From: Methanoregula sp.
Lineage (GTDB): Archaea; Halobacteriota; Methanomicrobia; Methanomicrobiales; Methanospirillaceae
NCBI GenBank assembly: GCA_026394695.1
Contig: JAPKXT010000224.1
Span: forward strand, 1 to 6,483
Reading direction: 5' to 3'
DNA: 6,483 nucleotides
Translations under genes and position numbers: made by a program
The notes under the pieces: generated by a model
Told to the model about the DNA's origin: nothing
The model's database searches: none
Seen by the model: only the letters and a program-made list of their open reading frames with translations
Shown here: positions 5,737 to 6,483 of the stretch, piece by piece
Layout of the letters: each line of letters begins with the position of its first letter
How positions within the stretch are numbered: position 1 is the stretch's first letter

Positions 5737-6310
5737 GGTATAATTTAGCGATAGTGCAGATTTGTCCGACAATTTCAAGCGGGTCCCGGCCTACGAGGAC
5801 CGAGACCGGTTCTTTTCCTACAGCACCGGTCTCGTAGAAGATCTTCGGGGGCTTGCCTCCCGCTGCCCGCATGGCTTCCTTCACCTTCCATGGCATGGAT
5901 GCACCTTCTGTCTCTTTGATCCCTTTCGGCTCGTTTCTCCGGTCGATGACGCTGAATGCCCACCCGTTCTTCGTGCAGTACCGCTCAAGCCACCGCGTCA
6001 GGTCCGGCGTGTTGGCAAAATCGATCCCTGCCCGTACCGATGGATCGTACTTCCGGTACTCGATGATCAGCCGTGCCATGTGGCTGGACGCACCAAACCT
6101 TGGTTTTCCCGCAGCATGGGGCATGCCGCTGACGACTGTGATCCTGCCATCGATTGCAAGTACATCCTCGCGGGTCTTTGCACCTTCCCGGGCAAAGACG
6201 AGGTTCGATCTCACTTCCGGAATGATCTCTGCAAATTCCCGGCAGTGTTCGATCTGGTCGAGTGCGACCCCCATCTTTCCGAACATCTCTATGAGTTCAC
6301 TGTCAGTCAT
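5723..6310 (-). CDS. thiN: Stand-alone ThiN-type thiamine-phosphate synthase
   Basis: A 195-residue protein. From about residue 35 it matches the ThiN domain, which joins the pyrimidine (HMP-PP) and thiazole (THZ-P) precursors into thiamine phosphate in archaea and is usually the C-terminal half of ThiDN. Conserved stretches are IDGR (53-56), GMPHAAGKPRFGASSHMA (62-79), the DRRNEP...KETEGASMPW block (123-141) and TGAVGKEP (161-168). Arg56 and His77 are 21 residues apart, the same spacing as the Arg/His pair I remember as essential in the Pyrobaculum ThiDN enzyme (R320, H341), which supports catalysis. The N-terminal 34 residues are helical, with no ThiD kinase and no clear HTH, so this does not look like the ThiR regulator. 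The ATG at 6310 is fixed by an AGGAG eight bases upstream; an upstream in-frame start at 6388 would run into nadA. It sits 31 bases after nadA and overlaps the next gene. Confidence 0.85.
   Translation of the reverse strand: MTDSELIEMFGKMGVALDQIEHCREFAEIIPEVRSNLVFAREGAKTREDVLAIDGRITVVSGMPHAAGKPRFGASSHMARLIIEYRKYDPSVRAGIDFANTPDLTRWLERYCTKNGWAFSVIDRRNEPKGIKETEGASMPWKVKEAMRAAGGKPPKIFYETGAVGKEPVSVLVGRDPLEIVGQICTIAKLYHDRS
5801..5834. repeat. 10-bp inverted repeat inside the thiN coding region
   Basis: CGAGACCGGT (5801-5810) and its exact complement ACCGGTCTCG (5825-5834) flank a 14-base spacer near the 3' end of thiN, about 80 bases before its stop codon and about 65 bases before the start of the next gene. 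In the transcript this would be a stable G/C-rich hairpin. It may be chance or may influence coupling to the downstream gene. Confidence 0.5.
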
Positions 6311-6318
6311 GGTCAAAA

Positions 6319-6323
6319 CTCCT
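6319..6323 (-). promoter_or_regulatory. Ribosome binding site (AGGAG) of thiN
   Basis: On the minus strand AGGAG lies eight bases before the ATG at 6310, in the short gap after nadA. It is the clearest Shine-Dalgarno sequence in this operon and decides the thiN start. Confidence 0.7.
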
Positions 6324-6341
6324 GGTTGTTTCAATGAGGTA

Positions 6342-6483
6342 TCAGAGTGCCAGCATCCGCTCAATGGCGCCACGGGCTCGTGCTGCAATCTCTTCCGGTA
6401 CAGTGATCTGTGGATGGAGTGTCTGTAACGCGTCCCGGACTTTATTCAGATCCGTCTTTTTCATGTTCCTGCAGATTGCTGCC
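6342..6483 (-). CDS. nadA: Quinolinate synthase NadA, C-terminal end (partial)
   Basis: Only the last 47 codons are in the window; the rest lies beyond the right edge. The fragment reads AAICRNMKKTDLNK, then VPEEIAARARGAIERMLAL and a TGA stop. This matches the C-terminus of archaeal-type NadA, which condenses iminoaspartate with dihydroxyacetone phosphate to quinolinate in NAD synthesis. The Cys in ICRNMKK is the expected third ligand of the [4Fe-4S] cluster, and the closing VPEEI...IERMLAL is characteristic. The usual E. coli-type CxxC arrangement is absent, as in archaeal enzymes. It is the first visible gene of a minus-strand operon continuing into thiN 31 bases later. The operon promoter is outside the window. 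Confidence 0.85.
   Translation of the reverse strand, partial: AAICRNMKKTDLNKVRDALQTLHPQITVPEEIAARARGAIERMLAL

Noticed and set aside
5737..5778. Earlier TTG start of the HypE-like protein at 5778
   Set aside because: It would add 14 residues unlike the family N-terminus and has no ribosome binding site; the ATG at 5736 is more plausible.
6311..6388. Earlier in-frame start of thiN at 6388
   Set aside because: It would overlap nadA and place the good AGGAG site inside the coding region.

Overview
This window looks like chromosomal DNA from a methanogenic archaeon, most likely a Methanomicrobiales member related to Methanoregula or Methanosphaerula. This is inferred from remembered family resemblance, not a search. 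The pointers are a PH-like/TM/tandem-repeat surface protein of a type I associate with that order, an archaeal-type NadA C-terminus, a stand-alone ThiN protein, a HypE-like AIR-synthase paralogue, an eight-cysteine zinc-ribbon protein, and A/T-rich TATA-like promoters with short or absent leaders. No rRNA, convincing tRNA, CRISPR array, transposase or phage gene was found.

Layout, left to right. Positions 1-539 hold no gene I can support, only small hairpins and palindromes. A minus-strand gene (540-1892) encodes a membrane-anchored protein with an N-terminal PH-like domain, one membrane helix and two copies of a roughly 91-residue extracytoplasmic domain. A 216-base gap follows, with its promoter at one end and a long inverted repeat with a T-run at the other, the likely terminator of the next gene. 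The minus-strand gene 2109-3611 encodes an Rsm22/METTL17-family methyltransferase-like protein that keeps the family's cysteine set. A 134-base divergent promoter region with an inverted repeat separates it from a plus-strand pair: an SRAP (YedK/HMCES) DNA-protein crosslink protein (3746-4432) and, 11 bases on, a small eight-cysteine protein (4444-4677). That pair converges, with 15 bases between stop codons, on a minus-strand operon read from the right edge: nadA (only the last 47 codons are in the window), a stand-alone thiN, and a HypE-like AIR-synthase-superfamily protein whose start overlaps the end of thiN.

How the genes fit together. The right-hand operon joins NAD biosynthesis (NadA), thiamine phosphate synthesis (ThiN) and an ATP-dependent PurM/HypE/ThiL-fold enzyme of unknown substrate; the 14-base overlap suggests ThiN and the last protein are co-translated. 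The SRAP/eight-cysteine pair looks like a DNA-maintenance unit with an uncharacterised metal-binding partner. The Rsm22-like protein points to ribosome small-subunit assembly with a probable iron-sulphur cluster. I see no clear new multi-gene defence or mobile system. The best leads are the uncharacterised partners: the HypE-like protein beside ThiN, the eight-cysteine protein beside SRAP, and the archaeal Rsm22 protein.
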